Of a DNA stretch of 21,835 nucleotides, positions 14,243-21,835 are shown piece after piece. The notes below the pieces were generated by a model, which was not told the origin of the DNA, did not search any database, and saw nothing but the letters and a program-made list of their open reading frames with translations. Origin of the DNA: an uncultured Bacilli bacterium (GTDB taxonomy: Bacteria > Bacillota_I > Bacilli_A > RF39 > UBA660); assembly GCA_947630885.1 (NCBI GenBank), contig CANRJI010000006.1, forward strand, positions 1-21,835, read 5' to 3'. The stretch's first letter is position 1; each line of letters begins with the position of its first letter. The position numbers and the translations under genes were made by a program.

Positions 14243-15165
14243 ATAAGTTCACTAATAATATCTTCCATTGTTACAATTCCTAAAAAATTATTATCTCGGT
14301 CCGTAACTAATGCCATATGTACTCTTGCCCTACTAAGTAGTTCCAAACACGAAGCCAAATTTGTATTCTTACTTACACAAACTGGTTTCATTACCGAATT
14401 TTTAATACTAATTTTACCATTATTTAAAAGTTCATCTAATAAATCAACTTCATAAAGAATACCAACTACCTTATTATCTTTATCAATAATAGGAATACGT
14501 GCATGATTATCTCTAAATACACAATCTTTAACTTTACTTGAAGAAGCCGTATCATATAAATATGAAACATTATCTTTATCGACCATAATATTTTGTACTT
14601 TAAGTTTTTTTAATATAACAGCCTTCTGAATAAAATTACTTTCTTTTTCTTCAATTACACCCTCATCTTTAATCGTTTTAACAATTTCCACTAATTCATC
14701 TTTTGTCGCCGTAACCTTGTGATCATCTTTAATTAGTCTTTCAAACTTATCAATAATCTTATTAAGAGGCATAAATAACACAATTAAATATTTAAGTAAA
14801 AAAGAAAGTTTCATAGCAAAATATTCTGAATATTCTCTTCCAATAATTTTCGGAATAATTTCTGTAAAAATAAGAACGATAATCGTAAGAACAATCGTTA
14901 CCACTACAACATATTTATCTCCTAATAAATTAGAAAAATAATATGTCGTAAGTGATGAAGAAAAAACATTAGCAATACAATTAACAATCAAAATAGTTGT
15001 CATTGATTCCGAATATTTTTGATATAACTCATAGACAAGTTTTGCTTTTTTATTCTTATTTTCCATCATTTTCTTAATTCTAATAATATTAAGACCTGAA
15101 AAAGAAACTTCTAAAAAAGAACATATAATCAAAACGCCAAGTAAGAAAATAATTACCAATATCAT
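14233..15165 (-). CDS. CNNM/CorB-type membrane protein (DUF21 plus CBS pair), short form
   Basis: A 310-residue protein of the CNNM/CorC/HlyC-like family. Residues 1-150 form the DUF21 domain with about four hydrophobic helices and the EIIPKIIGREYSEYFA signature (102-117). Residues about 185-310 carry two CBS domains (for example HARIPIIDKDNKVVGILYEVDLLDEL and ALVTDRDNNFLGIVTMEDIISELM spans). Homologues transport or regulate Mg2+ or other cations. It lacks the C-terminal CorC_HlyC domain usual in 400+ residue members; the gene ends cleanly in a terminator, so this looks like a natural short form. Its ATG overlaps the stop of the upstream gene by four bases, so the two are translationally coupled. 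Confidence 0.88.
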   Translation of the reverse strand: MILVIIFLLGVLIICSFLEVSFSGLNIIRIKKMMENKNKKAKLVYELYQKYSESMTTILIVNCIANVFSSSLTTYYFSNLLGDKYVVVVTIVLTIIVLIFTEIIPKIIGREYSEYFAMKLSFLLKYLIVLFMPLNKIIDKFERLIKDDHKVTATKDELVEIVKTIKDEGVIEEKESNFIQKAVILKKLKVQNIMVDKDNVSYLYDTASSSKVKDCVFRDNHARIPIIDKDNKVVGILYEVDLLDELLNNGKISIKNSVMKPVCVSKNTNLASCLELLSRARVHMALVTDRDNNFLGIVTMEDIISELMKS

Positions 15166-16205
15166 AGTATAATTCCTTCCTTCATTAATCTAAAGTCTTC
15201 ATCATCATATAAGCCGATTTTACACTCTTTCATTTTTCCATAGAGCATTTTAGCATCAATAGCAACAAAATAGCCCTTATTATAATTATAACTATACAAA
15301 TTATTACCATAACTAAAAACAATAAAATGTTCTTGTCCATTTAAATTACTGCATACAAAAAGATTATTAACTTTAATATCATAGTTTGGAGCATATTTAT
15401 CAAAAATCATTTGATATACTTTTCCTAATTCAACTGTTCCCATTTTATTAACATTAATTAATTTTTCTGTCAAAGAAAGAATTCTCTCTAAAACATCTTC
15501 ACTCGTATAATTAATATTCGCAAGTGCCTTATCAATTTTATCATCTAAATATTCTTCTTTAATATAACCTAATTTTATATCCATTTCTTTATCGTCATTA
15601 TATTTATCAAAGAATTTAGTTTGCATACCAGCTTGAATATTTGCCATATCATTAGCCAAGTCAACTAACAAAAAAGAATCATCTATATATACCTTATTTA
15701 CAATATTTCCTCTTATACTACCACTTACAAGTTCACATTTAATTCCTACTTGTGAGCATAAATACATAAATATTTTACATATACTTATATCATTTCCTTT
15801 ATGATTTGCTAAAGCACTCCATATATTATTAATCGTACTAATTGTTCCAAAAGAAACCATTTCGTTTTTATCTTCCATCGCATTAATATCCATATTCATA
15901 ACTTTACCAAGTTCTAAATAAAGATACCTAATTTTTTCTAGTGTTGATCCTTCTTCAGGCATTCTTTTTAAAATATTAGTAACTACTTCTTCGCCTTTAT
16001 TAAATATATCGTAATCAGCATAAATAAAGCCGCTTCTATCTCCTACCATATCAGCATAAGAAAAATTCTGTCCATACTGTCTAAAATAATGAATAGCATC
16101 CCCAATATCATTATCGATAATAAGATTAATATACTTTGTTTTTTCTGTAATATTTGCAATATCTGAAACTTTACTAATCTTGATAATCATACCGTTACCA
16201 TTCAT
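15162..16205 (-). CDS. Transglutaminase-like fold protein, apparently lacking catalytic Cys and His
   Basis: A 347-residue protein with no signal peptide or clear membrane helix. Residues about 90-185 fit the transglutaminase-like core: a helix RYLYLELGKVMNMD, then ALANHKGNDISICKIFMYLC and VGIKCELVSGS, then NKVYIDDSFLLVDLAND. Aligned without gaps to the usual kGvCxGYAxLFxYLC, Asp139 sits at the catalytic Cys (a Cys143 lies four residues on), and in HAWNEV the His becomes Asn167; the Asp (Asp182) is kept. It may be inactive or use another chemistry. The C-terminal half (about 215-347) is unassigned. An earlier in-frame TTG exists at 16229, but the region holds a -10 box and the ATG at 16205 has GGTGA nearby, so 16205 is preferred. 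It overlaps the CNNM gene. Confidence 0.7.
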   Translation of the reverse strand: MNGNGMIIKISKVSDIANITEKTKYINLIIDNDIGDAIHYFRQYGQNFSYADMVGDRSGFIYADYDIFNKGEEVVTNILKRMPEEGSTLEKIRYLYLELGKVMNMDINAMEDKNEMVSFGTISTINNIWSALANHKGNDISICKIFMYLCSQVGIKCELVSGSIRGNIVNKVYIDDSFLLVDLANDMANIQAGMQTKFFDKYNDDKEMDIKLGYIKEEYLDDKIDKALANINYTSEDVLERILSLTEKLINVNKMGTVELGKVYQMIFDKYAPNYDIKVNNLFVCSNLNGQEHFIVFSYGNNLYSYNYNKGYFVAIDAKMLYGKMKECKIGLYDDEDFRLMKEGIIL

Positions 16206-16220
16206 ATTATCACCATTATA

Positions 16221-16226
16221 ATTATA
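16221..16226 (-). promoter_or_regulatory. Candidate -10 box for the transglutaminase-like/CNNM unit
   Basis: A perfect TATAAT on the minus strand 16 bases before the ATG at 16205, right after the terminator of the previous unit. No good -35 is visible at 16-18 bases. The leader would be very short. Confidence 0.4.
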
Positions 16227-16238
16227 CAATATAAGCCC

Positions 16239-16273
16239 AAAAAAAGAAAGTAAATAAACTATGCGTTTACTTT
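16239..16273 (-). terminator. Intrinsic terminator of the two-gene TasA-like operon
   Basis: On the minus strand AAAGTAAA and TTTACTTT (16266-16273 and 16247-16254) form a perfect 8-bp stem with an 11-base loop, followed by C and a run of seven T (16239-16245). It starts 10 bases after the stop codon. Confidence 0.7.
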
Positions 16274-16282
16274 TCTCTCTTT

Positions 16283-16828
16283 CTAGAATTTACCAGTAAC
16301 CGGTGTCGAATCAACACTTATTTTAGCCTTAAAACTGACATCATTAATACCAGATGTTAATAAATTTGCATCAAGCCATATATAAACAGTAAAAGTAGTA
16401 CTTTTTTCTGTAAGTTCATATTCCGTAACGACAGGAATTTTTTCATTAACTGAGGCTGTACTAAAGTCTCCACTATTTGTATAGACAGTACTTCCTCCTT
16501 GTACTCCTTCAACTTCCCACTTCAAAGCGGGGATATTAAGATTAGTAAGAGCAAGTGGGGTCACATACATATTAAATAGTGCTGAAACACTATTAGTTCC
16601 CAAGCTAACCGTCGATATCGCTTTGAGTCCATCTTCTCTCGTTTCTGAAGATTTAAGTTCTCCTGTTATATCATCAGGAGCAACATAATTAATATCGAGT
16701 TCTCCCGAATTAGCTTTTGCACCGCCTTCATTCGTTCTTGATACAAAGAAAGCATAAGTAGCACCCACTACTACAATAACAAGCAAAACGACAACTATAA
16801 TTGATATAATTATCTTTTTCTTTTCCAT
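16283..16828 (-). CDS. Secreted TasA/camelysin-like small protein, second of pair
   Basis: A 181-residue exported protein. A Lys-rich start and a long hydrophobic stretch (about 5-21) end in GATYAFFVSRTN, followed by NSGELDINY. This layout matches TasA/camelysin-type proteins (in TasA, GTWAAFND...ASGTLDL), which are processed by a SipW-type signal peptidase. The remainder is predicted mainly beta: repeated Thr/Ser/Val-rich strands and ELTEKSTTFTVYIWLDANLL. No Cys occurs in the mature part. A GTG 12 bases upstream (16840) is inside the ribosome-site region; GAGGT lies 5 bases before the ATG at 16828, so that start is chosen. It follows its partner by 11 bases in the same operon. The family call is by N-terminal pattern, not full-length similarity; function unknown. 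Confidence 0.65.
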   Translation of the reverse strand: MEKKKIIISIIVVVLLVIVVVGATYAFFVSRTNEGGAKANSGELDINYVAPDDITGELKSSETREDGLKAISTVSLGTNSVSALFNMYVTPLALTNLNIPALKWEVEGVQGGSTVYTNSGDFSTASVNEKIPVVTEYELTEKSTTFTVYIWLDANLLTSGINDVSFKAKISVDSTPVTGKF

Positions 16829-16839
16829 GAATAACCTCA

Positions 16840-17442
16840 CTATCCTCTAAATAACGTATTGACCTTAATAAGACCTGTAAACTTTTTGTTCATTAAAGCA
16901 TTTTGATTATCATTTGTCTCTTGTAACCAAATTCTAAGTGTGCACGTATAATCCTTATAAATATCAAATGTCCCATCAATTGTACTTAGCGTTCCAAGGA
17001 CCATCGTTTCTTTAGACAAAATATCATCCGTAAAATCTGCTCCCGTTCCAATAATTAAATCACGCTCTTCATTTCCATCGTCACATGTAAGCTTATACTT
17101 AAAGTCATCAATTCTTAAATCGCTATCCACAGATAAATTAATAATGCTAATCGTTACGGCAACATCTGATTTTTTTAATACATCACCATTTGGTGAAAGT
17201 GTAAATATTGAAGAACTAGCCATTTTATCAACATTTTCAGGAGCGATTGGAATCCCAGTACTCATATTAATATATTGACTTTGATTAAAAACAACAGCCA
17301 CATCAGGATCGATATCTGCCGTCGTAACATTAATATTTGTTCCTCCCGTTGCTATATAATAAGCATAAGAAGATCCTAACATTGAAACAAAAATAACAGA
17401 GAATGTGACAGTCAAAACAAGAATTAATGTTCTAAATTTCAT
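16840..17442 (-). CDS. Secreted TasA/camelysin-like small protein, first of pair
   Basis: A 200-residue exported protein. The hydrophobic signal (about 5-23) ends in SSYAYYIATGG, the same [GS]xYA-aromatic pattern as the second protein and the LRR protein. The mature part is likely beta-rich. Two Cys residues, in LTCDDGNEE and YTCTLRIWL, could form a disulfide, as they lie in a region of strands. The last third (FDIYKDYTCTLRIWLQE) resembles the TVYIWLDANL strand of its neighbour, so the two may be distant relatives. A GCAGAGGTGATAAA site precedes the ATG and a good promoter lies upstream. No lipobox, LPXTG or pilin-type motif is seen. It may be a fibre or matrix subunit; this is inference. Confidence 0.65.
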   Translation of the reverse strand: MKFRTLILVLTVTFSVIFVSMLGSSYAYYIATGGTNINVTTADIDPDVAVVFNQSQYINMSTGIPIAPENVDKMASSSIFTLSPNGDVLKKSDVAVTISIINLSVDSDLRIDDFKYKLTCDDGNEERDLIIGTGADFTDDILSKETMVLGTLSTIDGTFDIYKDYTCTLRIWLQETNDNQNALMNKKFTGLIKVNTLFRG

Positions 17443-17471
17443 TTTATCACCTCTGCTATTTACCTATTATT

Positions 17472-17500
17472 ATAATAACACAATTCAAAACTAATATCAA
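17472..17500 (-). promoter_or_regulatory. Promoter of the TasA-like pair
   Basis: TTGATA (17495-17500) and TATTAT (17472-17477) are 17 bases apart on the minus strand. The leader is about 20-25 bases with an AGAGGTGAT ribosome site. It lies just after yebC. Confidence 0.65.
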
Positions 17501-17511
17501 CAAAAAAGTTA

Positions 17512-18231
17512 TTACAATTCCAAGTTATGGTAAACTGCCTGTACATCATCTAAATCATTTAAAGCATCAATAAGTCCCATTACCTTTTCTGTACCCTCTT
17601 CATCGAGAGCAATATAATTATTTGGAACAAAAGTAACTTCACTCAAAAGAAAATTATCGTATCCCATTTTCGTAAGTTCATCTTTTACTTCAATAAAATT
17701 ATTAGGTTCTGTATAAATTGTGTATCCATCATCATCAGAAATAAAATCTAATACATCTAAATTAAGAACATCTTCCATCATTTTATCTTCATCGTAGACT
17801 TTATCTAAAACCATGACACCTTTTCTTTCAAAAAGATAACTTACCGATCCATCTGTTCCAAGATTACCGCCTCTTTTTGTCAAAGTACTTCTGACAAAAC
17901 CAGCCGTCCTATTCTTATTATCCGTAAGGCAATCAATCATTACCGCAATTCCGTTTGGAGCATATCCCTCATATCTTACCGATTCATAATTTTCATCATT
18001 ACCCTTATTCTTAGCTTTATTAATCGCTGACTCAATATTCGTTTTAGGCATATTTTCAGCTTTAGCTTTTTCAATTACCATTCTAAGAGCCGAGTTATTT
18101 TCCGGATTAGCATCTCCACTCTTCGCTGCTACATATAACTCTTTAGCAAGTTTCTGAAAGACTTTACTTCTCTCACTATCAATTGCCCCTTTTTTTCTTT
18201 TAATCGTGGACCATTTGCTATGTCCTGACAT
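17512..18231 (-). CDS. yebC: YebC/PmpR family protein
   Basis: A 239-residue protein, full length for the family, with the invariant start MSGHSKWSTIKRKKGAID. Motifs KNKGNDENYESVRYEGYAPNG and NRTAGFVRSTLTKRGGNLG are seen in the expected order (about 75-135), followed by the two alpha/beta lobes. Family members were long annotated as transcription regulators; more recent work reports that some act on the ribosome to relieve stalling at proline-rich stretches, so the old name may mislead. It has its own strong promoter and an AGGAGGAG ribosome site, and probably forms a single-gene unit between the tad cluster and the TasA-like pair. No cell-surface role is implied. Confidence 0.95.
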   Translation of the reverse strand: MSGHSKWSTIKRKKGAIDSERSKVFQKLAKELYVAAKSGDANPENNSALRMVIEKAKAENMPKTNIESAINKAKNKGNDENYESVRYEGYAPNGIAVMIDCLTDNKNRTAGFVRSTLTKRGGNLGTDGSVSYLFERKGVMVLDKVYDEDKMMEDVLNLDVLDFISDDDGYTIYTEPNNFIEVKDELTKMGYDNFLLSEVTFVPNNYIALDEEGTEKVMGLIDALNDLDDVQAVYHNLEL

Positions 18232-18262
18232 AATATCTCCTCCTCGTACATTTTTCTCATAT

Positions 18263-18291
18263 ATAATACTATTATTTTATTATCTAGTCAA
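18263..18291 (-). promoter_or_regulatory. Promoter of yebC
   Basis: TTGACT (18286-18291) and TATTAT (18263-18268) are 17 bases apart on the minus strand, about 30 bases before the ATG. It lies in the gap after tadC, so yebC need not depend on the tad transcript. Confidence 0.7.
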
Positions 18292-18309
18292 GAACTATAT
18301 AACTAATTT

Positions 18310-19008
18310 TTAGCCAAGATAGCTAAGAAGAACAGGTCCTAAAATAATAAGAAGCAAAAGTGGAATAAAGAAGAAAACCGATATAATACTAATCTTCGTT
18401 GGTATCTTAGTAATTATTGTCTTAACTTCCATTCTTCTCTTTTCTCGTAAATAATCAATTTGATTATACATATCATCAATAATACTACTTCCATAAAGAT
18501 TAGCCTGTGTCAAATTAAGAATAATATTATTAACCGTATCCGAAGGTATTTTCTTTTGCATATCCGTAAGACTTTCCGTCAAACTTTTACCAAAAGTTGT
18601 TTCACGTAGTGCCTCTTTAAATAACTTTGAAAGTTCACTATCAATAGCATTTGTCGTTATCATAATTGCCTCTCTTAAATTACGTCCTGTCTGTAGTGAT
18701 AACGTAAGCACTTCAAAAAAGTAAATAGCTTCAATATTAAGTTTTTGTTCTCTCTTCTTAATTTTGTCATTCAAAAGCGACTTTTCAAATAAAATATAGT
18801 AGATAACTGAAACAATTAAAGCCCAAATATAACCATACTTAAAACTGGAAAAAACAATAATAAAAACAAGAACTGTCGTAATAATTCTAATACTTAAAAA
18901 TGATACTGCATCAAATTTACTATTTAGTACCGCCAAATCAATTTTTCTTTGAATTTTATTTAGTACATTTTTATTAAAAAGCTTTCCAAATACATTATTA
19001 TTCTTCAT
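18310..19008 (-). CDS. tadC: Tad/Flp pilus membrane platform protein TadC
   Basis: A 232-residue single-domain T2SSF protein, somewhat shorter than most TadC (about 300). Two hydrophobic segments lie at about 40-72 and one at about 205-230; between them is the cytoplasmic T2SSF domain with EVLTLSLQTGRNLREAI (104-120) and the FGKSLTESL and LTQANLYGSSI segments. Together with TadB it forms the platform on which the TadA ATPase acts. It starts 2 bases after the tadB stop, with its ribosome site (AGAGGTG) inside the end of tadB. It is the last gene of the cluster visible here; no pilin gene follows. TadB and TadC are told apart mainly by order and length. Confidence 0.82.
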   Translation of the reverse strand: MKNNNVFGKLFNKNVLNKIQRKIDLAVLNSKFDAVSFLSIRIITTVLVFIIVFSSFKYGYIWALIVSVIYYILFEKSLLNDKIKKREQKLNIEAIYFFEVLTLSLQTGRNLREAIMITTNAIDSELSKLFKEALRETTFGKSLTESLTDMQKKIPSDTVNNIILNLTQANLYGSSIIDDMYNQIDYLREKRRMEVKTIITKIPTKISIISVFFFIPLLLLIILGPVLLSYLG

Positions 19009-19010
19009 AA

Positions 19011-20009
19011 CTACACCTCTACCTTAAGTATTCTTCTAAGAAGTAAAGCATAAATAATAAACATAATTATAATAATACCAATTATCATATAGCCTAAAGG
19101 TGATTCAAATAAAGGATCAAAATATGTTGGATTAAGCATATAAATAAAGAGAACAAAAATAAAAGGTACAACTAGTAAAACCTTAACAATCATATTTGGA
19201 CTAGCCGATATATTTTTAAGTTCTTCATTAAGCTTCTTTCGATCAAATAACGTTTTTTCAATCGATGAAAAAACTTCGACAATATTACCACCAGTTTTAT
19301 TTAGTATCGTTAAAGATGATGCAATATAAGCTGCTTCTTCCAAATTAACCCTCTTTGCAAATCTATCAAATACCATCTCGACAGATAATCCAAATTTAAC
19401 ATCTATATACATTTTTTTAAATTCATCACTAATTGGTTCAGGTAATTCTTCCGAAGCAATTTTAAGTGCTTGTAAAATACTCTTTCCCGACTTAAAAGCA
19501 TTATTCATAATAATAACTGCTCGAAGAAGTTCATTTTCAATAAGTTTAGCTTGCTTTCGATAACTAAAAAATAAATAAATATCCAAAAGATAAAAACCTA
19601 TTAAAAAGTTAACAATATAATTAAATATTCCAATTACCTTAAGAGTAAAGATTTGTGAAAAAGCCATTATTAAAATAAAGATAGAGGCAATAACTAATTT
19701 ATGAACAATAAAGTCCGTAGCTTCAATTTTATCACGGTTGCTGTACTTGATATACTTTTCATATCTTTTACTTCTTTTAACAATAAACTTACTCTTTTTA
19801 AATTTATTTCCTAGTTTTCGAACAAAAACCAAATACTTACACCAAAGCTTATCACTAAAAGATAACGAATTATCATTTAATGGTTCTAAAGCATAAGGAC
19901 TAATTCTTTTTATCTTTTTATTAACATTAATTTGTCTAAGTACGAGAATGATAAAAACAACTATTATAACTACTATTATCATTTGTAAAATAACTATAAT
20001 ATTCATCAT
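19011..20009 (-). CDS. tadB: Tad/Flp pilus membrane platform protein TadB
   Basis: A 332-residue T2SSF protein with an N-terminal membrane helix (about 2-23), a basic loop, two central helices (about 103-150), the cytoplasmic T2SSF domain (about 165-275, with NAFKSGKSILQALKIASEEL and SSLTILNKTGGNIVEVFSSI) and two C-terminal helices. This is the standard TadB layout. An in-frame GTG at 20015 lies inside the ribosome site (GAGAGGTGAT), so the ATG at 20009 is chosen; a further ATG at 20006 is also possible. It lies between tadA (17 bases upstream with this start) and tadC, so one operon. Confidence 0.85.
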   Translation of the reverse strand: MMNIIVILQMIIVVIIVVFIILVLRQINVNKKIKRISPYALEPLNDNSLSFSDKLWCKYLVFVRKLGNKFKKSKFIVKRSKRYEKYIKYSNRDKIEATDFIVHKLVIASIFILIMAFSQIFTLKVIGIFNYIVNFLIGFYLLDIYLFFSYRKQAKLIENELLRAVIIMNNAFKSGKSILQALKIASEELPEPISDEFKKMYIDVKFGLSVEMVFDRFAKRVNLEEAAYIASSLTILNKTGGNIVEVFSSIEKTLFDRKKLNEELKNISASPNMIVKVLLVVPFIFVLFIYMLNPTYFDPLFESPLGYMIIGIIIIMFIIYALLLRRILKVEV

Positions 20010-20026
20010 TATCACCTCTCTTTTTC

Positions 20027-21355
20027 TTATTCAAAAATATCTTTTATTTCCGTAAATCCTTTTCTAACAATTTTGTCATATACTAAAGGTTTTTTCTTAT
20101 AAATACCAAATTCTCCCATGACACTGCCATCATCTAAAACACCAGTCTGTTTAAAAGTAAATATTTCTTTTATCGTAATTCGCTCATCTTTCATTCCCAC
20201 TACTTCACTAATTGAAGTAACTTTTCTTTTACCATCAGATAATCTATCAACCTGAACAATTAAATCGATTGCATTTTCAATATAATTTCTAATTGCCGAA
20301 ACCGGAATTTCCATTTCATTCATCAAAATCATTGTCTCTAATCTATCCAAAGCATCCACTGGATTATTGGCATGAAGTGTCGTAAGTGATCCTTCATGAC
20401 CAGTATTCATTGCCTGCATCATATCAAAAGCTTCTTTACCTCTAACTTCTCCAACAATTATTCTATCCGGCCTCATTCTAAGTGAATTTATTACTAAATC
20501 ACGAATGGTAACTTCTCCTTCACCTTCATAATTAACAAGTCTTGTTTCAAGAGAAATAACATGAGGCTGATGAAGTTTAAGTTCCGCTGCATCTTCAATT
20601 GTAATAATTCTCTCATCTTCTCCAAGAAAGCCCGATAAAATATTTAAAAGAGTCGTCTTACCACTACCAGTACCACCAGAAATAACAATATTTAGTTTTG
20701 CCTTAACTGCTGCTTCTAAAAATCTAGCCATATTAACCGTAAGTGTTCCTCTTCTAAGTAAATCATCAATTGACTCTAATTTCTTATTAAATTTTCTAAT
20801 TGTAAGAACCGGCCCTTTCAAACTTAAAGGTGGAATAATTGCATTTAATCTCGAACCATCACGAAGTCTTGCATCGACCATTGGATTAGCCGAATCAATC
20901 GTTCGACCAAGAGGCTGAACAATTCTTTGAATAGTTCTTATAATATGCTTATCGTTAATAAATGATACCGTTTCATCTTTAACAATCTTTCCATCAATTT
21001 CAACATATATTTCATTTGGTGCATTGACCATTATCTCTGTAATCGCATTATCTTTAAGAAGTGGTGTAATTGGACCATAACCTGTAATTTCATTTTGAAT
21101 AAGATTAAATATATATCTTCTTTCAAGCATACTAAGGTCATATCCCACAAGTGTCTCATCAATTTCATTATTGATATAATCTTCTAATAATTCATTATTT
21201 GGAATACTCTCTTCAACTAAGTTTTGAACAATCTTTGTTCTAAGTTCTTCAAGTAAACTCTTATTAGCAAAAATATCATAATCCGCAACCACATTATTTG
21301 AGGAAAAAGTTTTTGGTTTTACTTCAAAAGCTTCAGTCAAACTCTTTGTACTCAT
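20027..21355 (-). CDS. tadA: Tad pilus assembly ATPase TadA/CpaF (secretion ATPase VirB11 type)
   Basis: A 442-residue cytoplasmic ATPase that powers Flp-pilus assembly. All motifs are intact: Walker A GGTGSGKTT (227-235), Asp box ITIEDAAEL (251-259), Walker B DRIIVGEVRG (297-306) and the His box TGHEGSLTTLHANN (318-331). The N-terminal domain has the CpaF-type ITGYGPITPLL and ITEIMVNAPNEIYVE segments (about 90-120), and the arginine-rich DARLRDGSRLNAIIPPL (161-177). The start ATG abuts the upstream tadZ stop (TAAATG), with GGGAGGGG upstream, giving strong coupling. It is the only secretion ATPase in the window. A VirB11/conjugation role is less likely given tadZ, tadB and tadC beside it. Confidence 0.95.
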   Translation of the reverse strand: MSTKSLTEAFEVKPKTFSSNNVVADYDIFANKSLLEELRTKIVQNLVEESIPNNELLEDYINNEIDETLVGYDLSMLERRYIFNLIQNEITGYGPITPLLKDNAITEIMVNAPNEIYVEIDGKIVKDETVSFINDKHIIRTIQRIVQPLGRTIDSANPMVDARLRDGSRLNAIIPPLSLKGPVLTIRKFNKKLESIDDLLRRGTLTVNMARFLEAAVKAKLNIVISGGTGSGKTTLLNILSGFLGEDERIITIEDAAELKLHQPHVISLETRLVNYEGEGEVTIRDLVINSLRMRPDRIIVGEVRGKEAFDMMQAMNTGHEGSLTTLHANNPVDALDRLETMILMNEMEIPVSAIRNYIENAIDLIVQVDRLSDGKRKVTSISEVVGMKDERITIKEIFTFKQTGVLDDGSVMGEFGIYKKKPLVYDKIVRKGFTEIKDIFE

Positions 21356-21835
21356 TTACTTCCCCTCCCTACTATGCTTGTCATCAATTAAATCAAGTGC
21401 CATCTTTTTCATATTAGATATATCACTTTGATGAAGGGCATTAACTTTTCTATTTAATGTAAGAATTTCTCCATTCATAACATATTTATCAATATCTTTG
21501 ATATAGTATTTTCTCGATATCGTATAATCAATATTACCATCAATCATTGACCTCATATCGTATAAACTCATATAATCTTTACCAGTATCTCGCGAATTAT
21601 TAAGAAGAACTAAATAATTTTTCTTCCCTGTATCCTTAAAAATACTAATTAAACTTTTCATATTCTTTAAATTAACCAAATCATTTGTAATAATAAATAA
21701 AGACATATAAGCATAATCTAAAACCGTTAAATTAACTTCATCTAAAATATGTGATGTATCAACTAACACAACATCATAATCTTTTTTAGCTAAATCAAAT
21801 ATTAGAGGAATAAATTTACTATCAATTTTCATGGC
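21356..21835 (-). CDS. tadZ: TadZ/CpaE-like ATPase, C-terminal part (start beyond window edge)
   Basis: The reading frame is open to the window edge; the codon before the first Met (21832) is GCC, so the true start lies outside and that Met is internal. The visible 159 residues are the C-terminal half of a MinD/ParA-like ATPase: KKDYDVVLVDTSHILDEVN is the strand with the Walker-B-like Asp, followed by ANS-type MSLFIITNDLVNLKNMKSL and a long tail. CpaE/TadZ proteins position the Tad pilus machine at the pole. The position before tadA supports this assignment. The Walker A motif is not in the window, so activity cannot be judged. MinD itself is less likely, given the neighbours. Confidence 0.75.
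   Translation of the reverse strand, partial: AMKIDSKFIPLIFDLAKKDYDVVLVDTSHILDEVNLTVLDYAYMSLFIITNDLVNLKNMKSLISIFKDTGKKNYLVLLNNSRDTGKDYMSLYDMRSMIDGNIDYTISRKYYIKDIDKYVMNGEILTLNRKVNALHQSDISNMKKMALDLIDDKHSREGK

Noticed and set aside
16206..16229. TTG start giving a 355-residue transglutaminase-like protein
   Set aside because: The extra codons span a TATAAT box, and an ATG with a GGTGA site follows.
16829..16840. GTG start giving a 185-residue form of the second TasA-like protein
   Set aside because: The GTG is part of the ribosome-site region; the ATG at 16828 has correct spacing.
18305..18326. Hairpin at the end of tadC as a terminator
   Set aside because: Only a 5-bp stem (TTAGC/GCTAA) and it is followed by AAATTAG, with no T run.

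Overview
The window looks like a chromosomal segment of a low-G+C, walled Bacillota, probably an uncultured Bacilli/Mollicutes-related gut lineage (RF39-like). This is an inference from the strong A+T bias, AGGAGG/GGTGA ribosome sites, TTGACA/TATAAT-type promoters, TGA used as a stop (so not the Mycoplasma code), and the presence of murF, mreC/mreD, an LTA-synthase-like gene and a YqfQ-like protein. No rRNA, tRNA, insertion sequence, phage gene or CRISPR array was seen. All genes but one lie on the minus strand, so they are read from right to left.

Right end (about 18.3-21.8 kb): a tight tadZ-tadA-tadB-tadC cluster encoding the ATPase and membrane platform of a Tad/Flp pilus or related secretion machine; tadZ is cut by the window edge. 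Next comes yebC with its own promoter. A two-gene operon (16.28-17.44 kb) follows, encoding small secreted proteins with a TasA/camelysin-like N-terminus; it has a clear promoter and an intrinsic terminator. Then come a transglutaminase-fold protein that seems to lack its catalytic Cys and His, overlapping a short CNNM/CorB-type membrane protein, and a terminator that overlaps that gene's stop codon.

Middle (about 10.5-14.2 kb): an apparent operon of rlmD (23S rRNA m5U methyltransferase), a DUF1287 protein, a DUF4186 protein and a PAP2 phosphatase; then radC, mreC and mreD, with no mreB between radC and mreC. The only plus-strand gene (8.66-9.13 kb, YqfQ/VrrA-like) converges on mreD and diverges from a pilC-pilD pair (type IV pilus/type II secretion platform protein and prepilin peptidase).

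Left end (1-6.4 kb): a BspA-like leucine-rich-repeat surface protein with seven to eight exact-period 69-bp repeats and a long leader that can form competing hairpins over a 19-codon upstream ORF. After its terminator comes a parC-murF-LTA-synthase-like operon with no parE beside it.

The theme is the cell envelope: wall synthesis and shape (murF, mreCD, LTA-synthase-like, PAP2), export and assembly machines (Tad, PilC, PilD) and surface proteins (LRR protein, two TasA-like proteins). The best candidates for something new are the assembly machinery with no recognisable pilin but several TasA-like proteins, the degenerate transglutaminase/CNNM pair, and the leader of the LRR gene. None is proven by sequence alone.
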